A DNA stretch of 64,000 bases from JBMNGG01 sp050949705 (GCA_050949705.1 JBMNGG010000005.1:62001-126000), one strand, 5' to 3'. Shown: positions 34,897 through 43,741, counted from the first letter of the stretch. Numbers and translations are program-made. The notes: generated by a model not told the origin, from the letters alone.

Positions 34897-35643
34897 TTAT
34901 TCTACCCCTTCAGACTTTAAGTAATCTTTAACTTCTTTTATAGTATATACACCTTTATGAAAAACTGATGCAGCTAGTGCGCCACTTGCCTTACCTTCTA
35001 AGAATACATCCCTGAAATGCTCTAATTTGCCTGCTCCCCCTGAGGCAATAACTGGAACTTTTACTGCCTCTGCCATGGTTTTAGTAAGTGGTATATCATA
35101 TCCATCATTTGTACCATCAGCATTCATGCTTGTTAAAAGGATTTCACCTGCACCCATGTCTACAACCCTTTTCCCCCACTCGATAGCATCAATTCCTGTT
35201 GCTGTATGTCCTCCATGGGTATATACTTCCCATCTATCACCCTTTCTTTTTGCATCACATGCTAGGATAATATGCTCACTCCCAAAATGTCGTGCTGCTT
35301 CATAAATCAAGTCGGGATTTTTCACAGCTGCGGTACTTATAGATACTTTATCAGCACCCGCTTTAAGTAAATTCTCCATATCTTTCAGAGTAGATATACC
35401 TCCACCCACTGTAAAGGGGACATTAATATTTTGCGCAACTTTTTTCACCATGTCTATGGTAGTCTTTCTACCTTCTAAAGTTGCTGAAATATCCAAAAAG
35501 ACAATTTCATCGGCACCTTGTTTATCATAAAAAGTAGAAAGTTCTACTGGGTCACCCATATCCTTTATATCTTCGAAATTCACACCTTTAACTACTCTCG
35601 CATTTTTTACATCCAGACAAACTATCACCCGTTTTTTACTCAT
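34897..35643 (-). CDS. hisF: Imidazole glycerol phosphate synthase, cyclase subunit
   Basis: The 248-residue (beta/alpha)8 barrel has catalytic Asp in CLDVKNARVVKG (D11 region), the phosphate-binding FTVGGGIS and VIASGGAGK loops, and LTSMNADGTNDGYD with the second catalytic Asp. It condenses PRFAR with ammonia to form imidazole glycerol phosphate and AICAR. The usual glutaminase partner HisH is not encoded next to it. Its ATG lies 14 bp after hisA. Confidence 0.97.
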   Translation of the reverse strand: MSKKRVIVCLDVKNARVVKGVNFEDIKDMGDPVELSTFYDKQGADEIVFLDISATLEGRKTTIDMVKKVAQNINVPFTVGGGISTLKDMENLLKAGADKVSISTAAVKNPDLIYEAARHFGSEHIILACDAKRKGDRWEVYTHGGHTATGIDAIEWGKRVVDMGAGEILLTSMNADGTNDGYDIPLTKTMAEAVKVPVIASGGAGKLEHFRDVFLEGKASGALAASVFHKGVYTIKEVKDYLKSEGVE

Positions 35644-35657
35644 TACACATTGCTCCT

Positions 35658-36392
35658 CTATTTCTTTAGACTAAATCTCTTTAAAACTTCATTTAAATCC
35701 AATACACCTTGATATAGCGCCTTCCCAATAATTGCTCCATCAAGGCCTTTGTTTTCATACTTTGCTAGTTTCTGTAAATCTTCCATAGATGAAATGCCCC
35801 CTGATGCAATAACAGAAAAACAGCCAAAGTCTAATACCTTTTCGATGCCATCAATATTGGGTCCTTTCATCATTCCGTCCTTAGAAATATCTGTAAAAAT
35901 AATTGTTTTTACAGATATTTTGTTAAGTTGCTCCAACATTTCTTCAACAGTCATATCTGATGTTTTTGTCCAGCCATGAATTGCTACTTCATTTTGTCGT
36001 GTATCTACACCTACCGCTACTTTATCAGCGCCATATTCTTCTATAATACCTTTAATAAGGGATAGGTCTTTAACTGCCGCTGACCCAAATATTATTCTGT
36101 TAATACCCTCTTTTAAGTATTTTTGAGCTATCTCAGCACTTCTAATGCCACCACCTACTTGAATATTAATATTAATAGCATCGCGAATATTTTTTATAAC
36201 ATTAAAGTTTGCGGGATGACCTGTTTTTGCTCCATCCAAATCTATTACATGAATCCATTTAGCTCCTTGCTTTTGCCATTGTTGTGCTGCTTCTACAGGG
36301 TCATCCAAATACACAGTTTCCTGAGAATAATCTCCTTGAATCAGTCTTACACACTTTCCACCTCTTATATCTATTGCCGGATATATAAACAT
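35658..36392 (-). CDS. hisA: ProFAR isomerase (HisA)
   Basis: The protein is about 244 residues, with the HisA opening FIYPAIDIRGGKCVRL, VGGGIRS and the FTDISKDGMMKGPN region, ending with ASGGISS and GAIIGKALYQG. It performs the Amadori isomerisation before HisF. The ATG at 36392 follows AGAGGTGA; a longer open frame exists upstream but would run into hisB, so I reject it. There is no room for hisH between hisB and hisA (22 bp). Confidence 0.97.
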   Translation of the reverse strand: MFIYPAIDIRGGKCVRLIQGDYSQETVYLDDPVEAAQQWQKQGAKWIHVIDLDGAKTGHPANFNVIKNIRDAININIQVGGGIRSAEIAQKYLKEGINRIIFGSAAVKDLSLIKGIIEEYGADKVAVGVDTRQNEVAIHGWTKTSDMTVEEMLEQLNKISVKTIIFTDISKDGMMKGPNIDGIEKVLDFGCFSVIASGGISSMEDLQKLAKYENKGLDGAIIGKALYQGVLDLNEVLKRFSLKK

Positions 36393-36414
36393 TAGTTCAC
36401 CTCTTGATAATTCT

Positions 36415-37002
36415 TTATAAAACACCCTTTGTAGATGGTACACCTTTTTCCCTCGAATCCATTGATACCGCTTGTCTTAACGCTCGCCCAAAAGCTTTAA
36501 AAAGTGCTTCAATGATATGATGGGTATTTTTGCCTCTAATCATTTCTAAATGAAGTGTAATACGAGCACTACTTGCAAATGCGGTAAAAAACTCTTCTAC
36601 TAATTCTACATCAAATTCTCCTACTTTATCTTTATTAAAAGAAGCGTCAAAGAAAAGATAGGGCCTTCCACTTATATCAACCGAACAAAAGGCAAGAGCC
36701 TCATCCATGGGAACATAAAAATTCCCGTATCGATGTATCCCTTCTTTATTGCCCACGGCTTTTAAGAAGCATTCACCTAAAACTATACCTATATCTTCCA
36801 CCAGATGATGGAAATCCACTTCTACATCTCCATTCGCTTCAATATCCAGATTAAAAAGAGAGTGTCTAGAAAAAAGGTTTAACATGTGATTGAAAAAGAA
36901 AGCCGGTGTTTGAATATTGTTTTTTCCTTCACCATCTAAATCTAATTGGGCTTTTACTTCCGTTTCCTTAGTTATTCTATAAGTTTCAGCATATCTGGCC
37001 AT
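36415..37002 (-). CDS. hisB: Imidazoleglycerol-phosphate dehydratase
   Basis: The 195-residue monofunctional dehydratase carries the manganese-binding histidine motifs FFNHMLNLFSRH (about 37-48), DFHHLVEDIGIVLG (about 64-77) and GKNTHHIIEALFKA (about 157-170). It lacks the HisN phosphatase domain of enterobacterial HisB, so histidinol-phosphate phosphatase must come from another gene. It lies 14 bp after hisC. Confidence 0.97.
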   Translation of the reverse strand: MARYAETYRITKETEVKAQLDLDGEGKNNIQTPAFFFNHMLNLFSRHSLFNLDIEANGDVEVDFHHLVEDIGIVLGECFLKAVGNKEGIHRYGNFYVPMDEALAFCSVDISGRPYLFFDASFNKDKVGEFDVELVEEFFTAFASSARITLHLEMIRGKNTHHIIEALFKAFGRALRQAVSMDSREKGVPSTKGVL

Positions 37003-37016
37003 ATAGCAACCTCCCC

Positions 37017-38105
37017 CTAACTCATTATTTCTTCAAGGCAAGATAAAAGAAACGCATTTTGCTCTGGTGTGCCTATATTAAAACGCAAAGAATCCTTTAA
37101 CATATCATCATTTAACCTACGGGTAAGTATACCTCTCTTTGAAAGCTCATCATATACTAGATCCCGAGGTTTTTCGAATTCGCATAGGAAAAAATTAGTA
37201 GAGCTAGGGTATACTCTTACTCCATCGATATTCTGCAATCCTTCTTTAAGTTGTTCTCTAGCTTTAATTAGCACATTTTTGGTATTTTTAAGCCAATCCC
37301 ACTCTTTTAAGATTTCAACTGCAGCAATTTGTGAAAAAAGACTTACGTTATAGGGAAGTTTTACCTTGTACAACTGTTTGATGGCATCTTCATGGCCGAT
37401 AGCATAACCAACTCTAAGACCTGCCAGCGAAAATATTTTGGAAAAAGTTCGTATTACTACAACATTAGGATAATCTGACAGCCTATTTGTGAAAGTTTTA
37501 CCACCAAACTCATAGTATGCTTCATCTATTGCAACTATACCATTAAAACTATTTATTATTTCTAGTATCTTATTCTCATCAAAATAATCACCAGTAGGAT
37601 TATTAGGATAACACAAAAACATCAACTGGGGTTTATCTTTTGTAAAATGTTTTTTTATACTCAAAACATCTAGGTCCCAAAAACATTTCTCTTGGTCTTT
37701 ACTACATATAATAGGGACTTTTTTTACATTAGACCCAGCTACTGTAGCAAAGATTTCATAACTAGAAAAAGTAGGAACGGGGATAATTACATCTCTTTCA
37801 GGACCGGCAAAAGCCATGATTATATCGTTTATTATTTCATCAGCACCACTGCCTACAAAAATTTGGTCAGCTTTCACTCCCGTATACTGGGAAAGATTTT
37901 CTCTAAGTTCATCACAGCTAGGATCATAGTAATAATTGAAATTTTCATCTTTTAACCTATTCCATATCTTCTCTTTAATATGGAGTGGAACATCATAAGG
38001 ACTCTCATTGGAATTAAGTCTAATTTTGCTTGTTTCCTTTGAAGCTTCGTAAGGAACTAGTTCTAATATATCTTTTCTAGTGAATTGTATTGGTGATACT
38101 ATAAT
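37017..38105 (-). CDS. hisC: Histidinol-phosphate aminotransferase with apparent non-ATG/GTG/TTG start
   Basis: This PLP enzyme of about 361 residues has all fold-I landmarks: RLNSNESPYD near the N-terminus, GSGADEIINDI, YPNNPTG, IAIDEAYYEF, and RTFSKIFSLAGLRVGYAIG with the PLP lysine. About 75 residues of conserved N-terminal sequence lie upstream of the first standard start codon in frame (GTG 37877). Directly before them is TAG-GAG-GAG-ATT-ATT-ATA-GTA, a strong AGGAGGAG with an in-frame stop. Start must be at ATT (38105; five bases from AGGAGG) or ATA (38102; eight bases). I list ATT. Function is clear; the start is unusual. Confidence 0.9.
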   Translation of the reverse strand: MIVSPIQFTRKDILELVPYEASKETSKIRLNSNESPYDVPLHIKEKIWNRLKDENFNYYYDPSCDELRENLSQYTGVKADQIFVGSGADEIINDIIMAFAGPERDVIIPVPTFSSYEIFATVAGSNVKKVPIICSKDQEKCFWDLDVLSIKKHFTKDKPQLMFLCYPNNPTGDYFDENKILEIINSFNGIVAIDEAYYEFGGKTFTNRLSDYPNVVVIRTFSKIFSLAGLRVGYAIGHEDAIKQLYKVKLPYNVSLFSQIAAVEILKEWDWLKNTKNVLIKAREQLKEGLQNIDGVRVYPSSTNFFLCEFEKPRDLVYDELSKRGILTRRLNDDMLKDSLRFNIGTPEQNAFLLSCLEEIMS

Positions 38106-38188
38106 AATCTCCTCCTAAAAAATAGTTACAATGTATAATTATGCAAGTTACTTAATTATAACAGTTATATATGGATTCAGACAAGATA

Positions 38189-38809
38189 TCACAAAACATG
38201 TTTTAATCTGCTTATCAAATTCATAATCATCTCAGATTTCAATCGAAAGCTAACTTGATTTGCAATAAGCCGTGTACTTATAGGACAAATTTCTGCCATG
38301 ATTTTTAAATTATTCTTTTTTAATGTCTCACCTGTAGATACAATATCAACAATTGCATCTGACAAACCAAGTATTGGGCCTAACTCTACAGACCCATTAA
38401 GCTTTATTATCTCAACAGGAATTCCCTTCTTTAAAAAATATTCTTCAGCTATACGGGGATACTTAGTAGCCACTCGATATATGGGCGTGCTGGTATCCTT
38501 ATCGTCAGGAACAGCAGCAACAATCCGGCATTGGGCAAGTTTTAGGTCTATTAATTCGAAAACATCCTTTCGAGATTCTAATAGGACATCCTTTCCCGCT
38601 ACACCAATATCAGCCACACCATGCTCTACATATGTAGGAACATCAGAAGGTTTTGCCAGGATTAATCTGGTTTTGTGTTCTTCAAAATCAAAGAACAGTT
38701 TACGTGAATTTTCATTCAATCCGTCAAAATTAATATCTATTTTTTTAAATAGTTCCAGTGTTTCAGTTAAAATTCTACCTTTTGAAAGCGCTATTGTTAA
38801 TAATTCCAA
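38189..38809 (-). CDS. hisG: ATP phosphoribosyltransferase catalytic subunit (short form)
   Basis: The 206-residue short HisG opens LTIALSKGRILTETLELF and carries GVAGKDVL (about 70) and the PRPP-binding DAIVDIVSTGETLKKNNL (about 150-167). Short HisG lacks the C-terminal regulatory domain and needs HisZ, encoded directly upstream, for activity and histidine feedback. The start is TTG at 38809, after GAAGGAG. The next gene should be hisD, but hisC follows after 83 bp. Confidence 0.97.
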   Translation of the reverse strand: MELLTIALSKGRILTETLELFKKIDINFDGLNENSRKLFFDFEEHKTRLILAKPSDVPTYVEHGVADIGVAGKDVLLESRKDVFELIDLKLAQCRIVAAVPDDKDTSTPIYRVATKYPRIAEEYFLKKGIPVEIIKLNGSVELGPILGLSDAIVDIVSTGETLKKNNLKIMAEICPISTRLIANQVSFRLKSEMIMNLISRLKHVL

Positions 38810-38855
38810 GGAAAATTCTCCTTCGCTATAAATTATTATATTACTTAACCTTAGC

Positions 38856-39968
38856 TTAAGATTTAGTATTAAAATTTGTACTAGGCAACATTTTTACGAT
38901 AGTGCCTTGTCTTCTCATTTCTTCTGCTTTATTTAAGGCTTCAATAAAGCCTTCCTTTGTATAGTATAGATAATAAGGGTCATACGTATCTTTTAAATCC
39001 CGCTGTAGTATTGATAATATCTCCTCTTCTTGTAATGCAAAACCCGTTGCTGGCCGTGAACCATTGAATTTATCCAATAAAGTGTCATACCGGCCACCTC
39101 CACCTAGTGGAAATCCCGATTGAGGTGAATATATTTCAAACACTATACCTGTATAATAATCTATGCCTCTTGCTAAACCTGGATCAAAGGTAAGGTTTAC
39201 ATTTTTAAATTCCTTTAAGATTTCCCATAAGTCTATAAGCTCTGATAAAGCCCTTTTGCATTTTTCATTAAAAGAGAGTTTTATAAGTCCTCTTAAGATT
39301 TCTGGTCCACCGTAATAATGAGGTAATTCTAAAAATAATTCCTTTATATCTGATTTTAGTGAACTCGTTTTTATAAGCTCTTCTAACAGAACAAAGTTTT
39401 TTTCCTTAATAGCTTCAGCAATATTTCCTTTTAAAGAAGACGAATCCTTTATTTCATCTAAAAGCCCTTCTAAAAACTGTATATGTCCTACATTGATTAT
39501 AAATTTCTTTATTCCTATTTCGTTTAAAACTTTTGATGCCAATAGTATAATTTCAATATCCGCTTCTATTCCCGAAATGCCGATAAGCTCAGCTCCAGTT
39601 TGATAAAATTCCTGGTCATGACCTTTTCTCATCTCCTGAAATCTAAAAACATTGGCCATATAGCAAAACCTTAAGGGATCTCTATGTTCACTATAATGTG
39701 TTGCAACCATACGGGCAATGGAAGTGGTAATATCGGGTCTTAATGCCATTACCCCTCCTTGTCTATCAAAAAACTTAAATACTTTTTCTACAAATCCTGG
39801 GTCATTTGCTACAAATGTTTCTAAATATTCAAAGGAAGGGGTAATTATCTCTTCATAGCCCCATTTTTCAAAAATGTCACTAATTATATTTTCCATCCAC
39901 TTTTTTTTACGTACCTGTGGTGGTAAAAAATCCTTAACTCCAGCTGGTCGCTTGAAATATTTTGTCAT
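38856..39968 (-). CDS. hisZ: ATP phosphoribosyltransferase regulatory subunit
   Basis: The protein is about 370 residues and is a catalytically inactive class II HisRS paralogue. It has KRPAGVKDFLPPQV at the start, ALRPDITTSIARMVATHY (motif 2 region), YMANVFRFQEMRKGHDQEFYQTG and GRYDTLLDKFNG near residue 280. It pairs with short HisG in a hetero-octamer. The ATG at 39968 is favoured; AGGA lies 12 bases upstream, and an in-frame GTG nine bases earlier is too close. It is the first gene of the his operon. Confidence 0.95.
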   Translation of the reverse strand: MTKYFKRPAGVKDFLPPQVRKKKWMENIISDIFEKWGYEEIITPSFEYLETFVANDPGFVEKVFKFFDRQGGVMALRPDITTSIARMVATHYSEHRDPLRFCYMANVFRFQEMRKGHDQEFYQTGAELIGISGIEADIEIILLASKVLNEIGIKKFIINVGHIQFLEGLLDEIKDSSSLKGNIAEAIKEKNFVLLEELIKTSSLKSDIKELFLELPHYYGGPEILRGLIKLSFNEKCKRALSELIDLWEILKEFKNVNLTFDPGLARGIDYYTGIVFEIYSPQSGFPLGGGGRYDTLLDKFNGSRPATGFALQEEEILSILQRDLKDTYDPYYLYYTKEGFIEALNKAEEMRRQGTIVKMLPSTNFNTKS

Positions 39969-40004
39969 TATTGTCACACATCCTTTAGTACGGTAAATCG
40001 TTAA

Positions 40005-40033
40005 AGTATAAAGCAATACTAACACATTAACAA
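40005..40033 (-). promoter_or_regulatory. Candidate promoter of the his operon
   Basis: TTGTTA (40028-40033), a 17-bp spacer and TATACT (40005-40010) on the minus strand, about 35 bp before hisZ. No T-box or attenuator is visible in the short leader. Confidence 0.5.
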
Positions 40034-40100
40034 TATATATTCAATAGTTAATTGCTATTTTGTTCTAATTTACAAACGATATCTTTTCTGTCTATTATCT

Positions 40101-40129
40101 TTGGCTGTAATGGTATTTCATGGTATAAT
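40101..40129 (+). promoter_or_regulatory. Promoter of phosphohexomutase gene
   Basis: TTGGCT (40101-40106), a 17-bp spacer and an extended -10 TGGTATAAT (TATAAT at 40124-40129). Confidence 0.65.
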
Positions 40130-40244
40130 CTTTATTGAAAAATTGACTATTCTTTTCTCAAGCGATTGGTAATAATCCTATTATTTGTGGAAATACTATT
40201 ACCGGTTTTTATAATATTTAAATAATAAAAACGGAGGAACTGCT

Positions 40245-41603
40245 ATGAAACTTAATCCCTACATATTTCGCCAGTATGATATAAGAGGTGTGGTTGGAGA
40301 AGACCTAAATGAAGAATTTGCAAAATTACTCGGTCAAGCTTTTGGCACATATGCCAAAAAGAACGGTGAACATAAAGTTATTATCGGATGTGATAATAGA
40401 ACATCATCTCCATCTCTAAAAAGAGCTTTGGCTGAAGGTCTTTTATCTACCGGATGTGACGTGATAGATATAGGAACAGTAATTACACCTATATTTTATT
40501 ATTCTCGGATACTTTATGATATAAATCCAGGTATCATTGTTACAGCCAGCCATAATCCTGCCCAGTACAATGGCTTTAAAGTTGCTTTTGGACCCGGTAC
40601 TATATATGGTGATGATATTATTATTTTAAAGACTATGATGGAAAAAGGTGAGTTTTTCTCAGGAAACGGAACTTTGAGTACAAAAGATCCTGTAGAAGAT
40701 TATATGAAAATGATCTGTAACAAGATTCTACTCGCTAAAAAACTTCGTGTTGGTATAGACTGTGGGAATGGCACAGCTTCATTTTTCGCAGAGAAACTAT
40801 TTCAAAAACTTGGAGCAGAGGTCTATCCAATTTACTGCTCTTCTGACCCTAATTTCCCCAATCATTTTCCCGATCCCGTTAAGCCTGAAAACTTAACCGA
40901 TTTAAGAGAACTTGTTCTAAAAGAAGGTTTAGATGTTGGCATAGGTTTTGATGGCGATGGAGATCGTATTGGTGTGGTAGATGATAAAGGAAACATTATT
41001 TTCGGGGATATGTTGATGATTTTGTACTGGCGTGAAATAATGCCAAAGTTTCCTGGTTCAACCGCTATTGTTGAGGTCAAATGTTCTCAAGCCCTTGTTG
41101 ATGAAATAAAAAGATTAGGTGGCAAACCTACTTTTTATAAGACGGGGCATTCGTTGATAAAAGCAAAGATGCGTGAAATCGGAGCTATCTTTACCGGTGA
41201 AATGTCCGGGCATATGTTTTTCGCTGATGAGTTCTATGGTTTTGATGATGCTCTTTATGCTGCTGCAAGATTATTAAGGATACTATCTAATACAGATAGT
41301 AGTCTTTCTGAGCTTTTATCAGATGTGCCAAAATATTATTCAACACCTGAACTTCGTATTCCCTGTCCTGATGACGAAAAAACTAAAAAGGTTGAGAGTG
41401 TAAAAAGATATTTTAAAGATAAATACCCAATGATTGATATAGACGGTGCTCGGGTACTATTTCCTGACGGTTGGGGTTTGGTCAGAAGCTCTAATACAGG
41501 ACCAGAGTTAATCGTTAGATGTGAATCAAAAACAGAAGAAGGAGTAGAAAAGATAAAAAAGGAGCTGCAAACTGCTCTATCTCCTTTAAAGCTTTTTGAT
41601 TAA
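40245..41603 (+). CDS. Phosphomannomutase/phosphoglucomutase
   Basis: The 452-residue alpha-D-phosphohexomutase has the phosphoserine loop TASHNPAQYNG (about 98-108), the magnesium-binding GFDGDGDRIG (about 233-242), the sugar-binding GEMSGHMFF (about 322) and the phosphate-binding RSSNTGPELIVR (about 415-426). All four functional sites are present. It interconverts sugar 1- and 6-phosphates for cell-envelope precursors; the PMM/PGM versus PGM preference cannot be set from sequence. The ATG follows ACGGAGG. Its stop overlaps the stop of the convergent orphan ORF by four bases. Confidence 0.94.
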   Translation: MKLNPYIFRQYDIRGVVGEDLNEEFAKLLGQAFGTYAKKNGEHKVIIGCDNRTSSPSLKRALAEGLLSTGCDVIDIGTVITPIFYYSRILYDINPGIIVTASHNPAQYNGFKVAFGPGTIYGDDIIILKTMMEKGEFFSGNGTLSTKDPVEDYMKMICNKILLAKKLRVGIDCGNGTASFFAEKLFQKLGAEVYPIYCSSDPNFPNHFPDPVKPENLTDLRELVLKEGLDVGIGFDGDGDRIGVVDDKGNIIFGDMLMILYWREIMPKFPGSTAIVEVKCSQALVDEIKRLGGKPTFYKTGHSLIKAKMREIGAIFTGEMSGHMFFADEFYGFDDALYAAARLLRILSNTDSSLSELLSDVPKYYSTPELRIPCPDDEKTKKVESVKRYFKDKYPMIDIDGARVLFPDGWGLVRSSNTGPELIVRCESKTEEGVEKIKKELQTALSPLKLFD

Positions 41604-42007
41604 TATCTAAATGTCATATAACTCCATGTTAATGGATCAGGTGTAGGCAACCGAATATAACCATTGGCTTGTAGCAGTGCCACTAGTGATTCAAAATTAG
41701 GTTTTTTATGATGAAAATGAGAAGGTAATAAGAAGGAATTAATACAACATAAATTCTCTCCAAGAAGGGCAAAATTACATCGATTACATGTTATATAAGA
41801 TTTCTTTTTATTCATTACCATATAATAATCCAGTAGAGCTTTGGAGTTAAAACTTCCTGAACATGCCATTGTTAACTTTAAACGATAGAGGGTTATTCTT
41901 TCTTTCCGCTCTCTAACAAAACAGTTATCTGCCATTTTTAATACTTTTTCAGCTATTGGTCCTTTGGTGAAGTCTAAAATATTTCTATCGTATCTAAAGT
42001 AATACAT
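41600..42007 (-). CDS. Unrecognised Cys-containing protein (about 135 aa)
   Basis: I do not recognise this protein. It begins MYYFRYDRNILDFTKGPIAE, has a basic middle (VRERKERITLYRLKL) and a Cys cluster (TCNRCNFALLGENLCC, about 92-107) next to HFHHKKP that could bind metal. No signal peptide is seen. The AAGGAG ribosome binding site lies 11 bases before ATG 42007, inside the loop of the glyS terminator hairpin. The gene is convergent with, and overlaps, the phosphohexomutase stop. It could be a real lineage-specific gene or a chance frame; the base composition looks coding. Confidence 0.5.
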   Translation of the reverse strand: MYYFRYDRNILDFTKGPIAEKVLKMADNCFVRERKERITLYRLKLTMACSGSFNSKALLDYYMVMNKKKSYITCNRCNFALLGENLCCINSFLLPSHFHHKKPNFESLVALLQANGYIRLPTPDPLTWSYMTFRY

Positions 42008-42047
42008 AAAACTGCCCACTCCTTATATATAGATTGGGCAGTTTTTT
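42008..42047. terminator. Hairpin terminator after glyS
   Basis: AAAACTGCCCA (42008-42018) pairs with TGGGCAGTTTT (42035-42045), an 11-bp perfect stem with T-runs on both strands. It lies 40 bp after the glyS stop; its loop holds the AAGGAG of the following ORF. Confidence 0.75.
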
Positions 42048-42084
42048 AAAAAGTATTCATTACAAATTTAATTGGACACTCACT

Positions 42085-43467
42085 TTAAAACCCTAATTTT
42101 TCCCTCAAATAATCTCTTAATTGATTTATCTCAACTCTATCTTGCTGCATAGTATCCCTTTCTCTCACTGTAACTTTTTTATCTTCCAAGCTATCAAAAT
42201 CAACTGTTACAGCAAATGGTGTCCCAATTTCATCTTGGCGACGATAACGCTTGCCAATGCTACCAGTGTTATCATATTCCATGTAATAATATTTCTTAAG
42301 GTCATTATATATTTCTCGGGCAAAACTATCTAGAGGCTCTTTTTTAGAAAGCGGTAAGACTGCACATTTTATAGGTGCTATTTCCGGTTTCAAGCGTAAA
42401 ACTACTCGAGTATTTCCATCCACCTCTTCTTCATCATATGCATCACATAAAACAACTAATATAGCTCTATCGGCTCCTAAAGATGGTTCCACAACATAAG
42501 GAACTACTTGTTTATTTTCTGTCGGGTCAAAATATGTCAGTGTTTTACCCGAATATTCCATATGTCTAGAAAGATCATAGTCTGTTCTGTTTGCAACACC
42601 CCATAACTCTCCCCAGCCAAAGGGAAATTTATATTCTAGGTCTGTAGTAGCTTTAGAATAATGTGAAAGTTCCTCTGGAGTATGATCTCTAAGACGTAGA
42701 TTTTCCCTCTTAACTCCCAATGACACAAAGAAATCTATCGTGTACTGGCGCCAGTATTCAAACCATTTTTCGTCTTCACCTGGTTTTACAAAAAACTGCA
42801 TTTCCATTTGCTCAAATTCTCGAGTTCTAAAAGTAAAGTTACCCGGAGTTATTTCATTTCTAAAAGACTTTCCTATTTGTGCTATACCAAATGGAAGTTT
42901 TACTCTACTAGAATCCAACACATTTTTAAAGTTTACAAAAATACCTTGTGCCGTTTCTGGACGAAGATATACTATTGAACTGGAATCTTCAGTAACACCT
43001 TGAAATGTCTTAAACATTAGGTTAAAGACTCTAGCTTCCGTCCATGCCACATCACCACACGTAGGGCATTTGATTTTATTACTATGAATAATTTCTGTAA
43101 ATTCTTGAACACTTTTGCCTTCAACGTGCATTTCTAAAGCTTCTTCTATAAGATGATCTGCCCGAAACCTTGATTTACACTGTTTGCAATCAATTAGTGC
43201 ATCATTAAAACCAGCCAAATGGCCTGAAGCTTCCCACACTCTTGGATGCATCAATATTGCACTGTCAAGACCTACTACATCGTCTCTTTCATGAACAATC
43301 TTTTTCCACCAAAAATCTTTGACATTTCTCTTTAGTTCTGCTCCAAGGGGGCCATAATCCCATGTATTTGCTAAACCTCCATAAATTTCAGATCCTTGAA
43401 AAATAAAGCCTCGCCTTTTACATAAAGACACTATCTTGTTCATGCTTGTTTCAACGTTTTTTGTCAT
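42085..43467 (-). CDS. glyS: Glycyl-tRNA synthetase (single-chain class II)
   Basis: The 460-residue synthetase is the homodimeric eukaryote/archaea-like type found in many Firmicutes and Actinobacteria, not the alpha2-beta2 GlyQ/GlyS. It has IVSLCKRRGFIFQGSEIYGG at the N-terminus, a CKQC...CPTC zinc region (about 95-160), a motif-2 segment FRNEITPGNFTFRTREFEQMEMQ, motif 3 PSLGADRAIL and a C-terminal anticodon-binding domain. A Gly T-box precedes it. The ATG follows GGAGTGTAAATTAA. Confidence 0.97.
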   Translation of the reverse strand: MTKNVETSMNKIVSLCKRRGFIFQGSEIYGGLANTWDYGPLGAELKRNVKDFWWKKIVHERDDVVGLDSAILMHPRVWEASGHLAGFNDALIDCKQCKSRFRADHLIEEALEMHVEGKSVQEFTEIIHSNKIKCPTCGDVAWTEARVFNLMFKTFQGVTEDSSSIVYLRPETAQGIFVNFKNVLDSSRVKLPFGIAQIGKSFRNEITPGNFTFRTREFEQMEMQFFVKPGEDEKWFEYWRQYTIDFFVSLGVKRENLRLRDHTPEELSHYSKATTDLEYKFPFGWGELWGVANRTDYDLSRHMEYSGKTLTYFDPTENKQVVPYVVEPSLGADRAILVVLCDAYDEEEVDGNTRVVLRLKPEIAPIKCAVLPLSKKEPLDSFAREIYNDLKKYYYMEYDNTGSIGKRYRRQDEIGTPFAVTVDFDSLEDKKVTVRERDTMQQDRVEINQLRDYLREKLGF

Positions 43468-43495
43468 TTAATTTACACTCCTTCTTATAATATAA

Positions 43496-43690
43496 AAACC
43501 AAAAACCCCTAAACCATCATTAACGGTCTAGGGGTCCTTTCCCAGGACGGTTCCACCCTAGTTGCAGGATATCCTGCCACTTTTTAGGGTTATATTTTTA
43601 ATTGTCTTGTTTAATGGCCCTCTGTTCCCAGATTTTTTTTGTGCCACGAAGCTCACACCATCCTCCGCTCGCTTAAGGCAGGTAAAAAAA
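43496..43690 (-). promoter_or_regulatory. T-box riboswitch controlling glyS
   Basis: The T-box reads GGGTGGAACCGTCC on the minus strand (43545-43558) and is followed by a terminator stem (ACCCCTA...TAGGGGT) with TTTTTGGTTTTT. Stem I contains AAGCGAGCGGAGGATGGTG. The specifier region reads CAGAGGGCCATT, most simply GGC, glycine, though the flanks differ from the usual pattern. Confidence 0.9.
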
Positions 43691-43712
43691 ATCACCAGAA
43701 TGCTATAAATAA

Positions 43713-43741
43713 AATATATACTATAACATGTTTAAAGTCAA
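43713..43741 (-). promoter_or_regulatory. Promoter of glyS leader
   Basis: TTGACT (43736-43741), a 17-bp spacer and TATATT (43713-43718) on the minus strand. Confidence 0.7.

Noticed and set aside
36393..36414. Search for a hidden hisH between hisB and hisA
   Set aside because: Only 22 bp separate the genes, and no other glutaminase-like frame is present in the window.
36393..36443. 51-base N-terminal extension of hisA
   Set aside because: The extension overlaps hisB and lies upstream of a clear AGAGGTGA ribosome binding site for the ATG at 36392.
38298..38831. 177-codon plus-strand frame opposite hisG
   Set aside because: Antisense shadow of hisG; serine-rich composition and no start signals.
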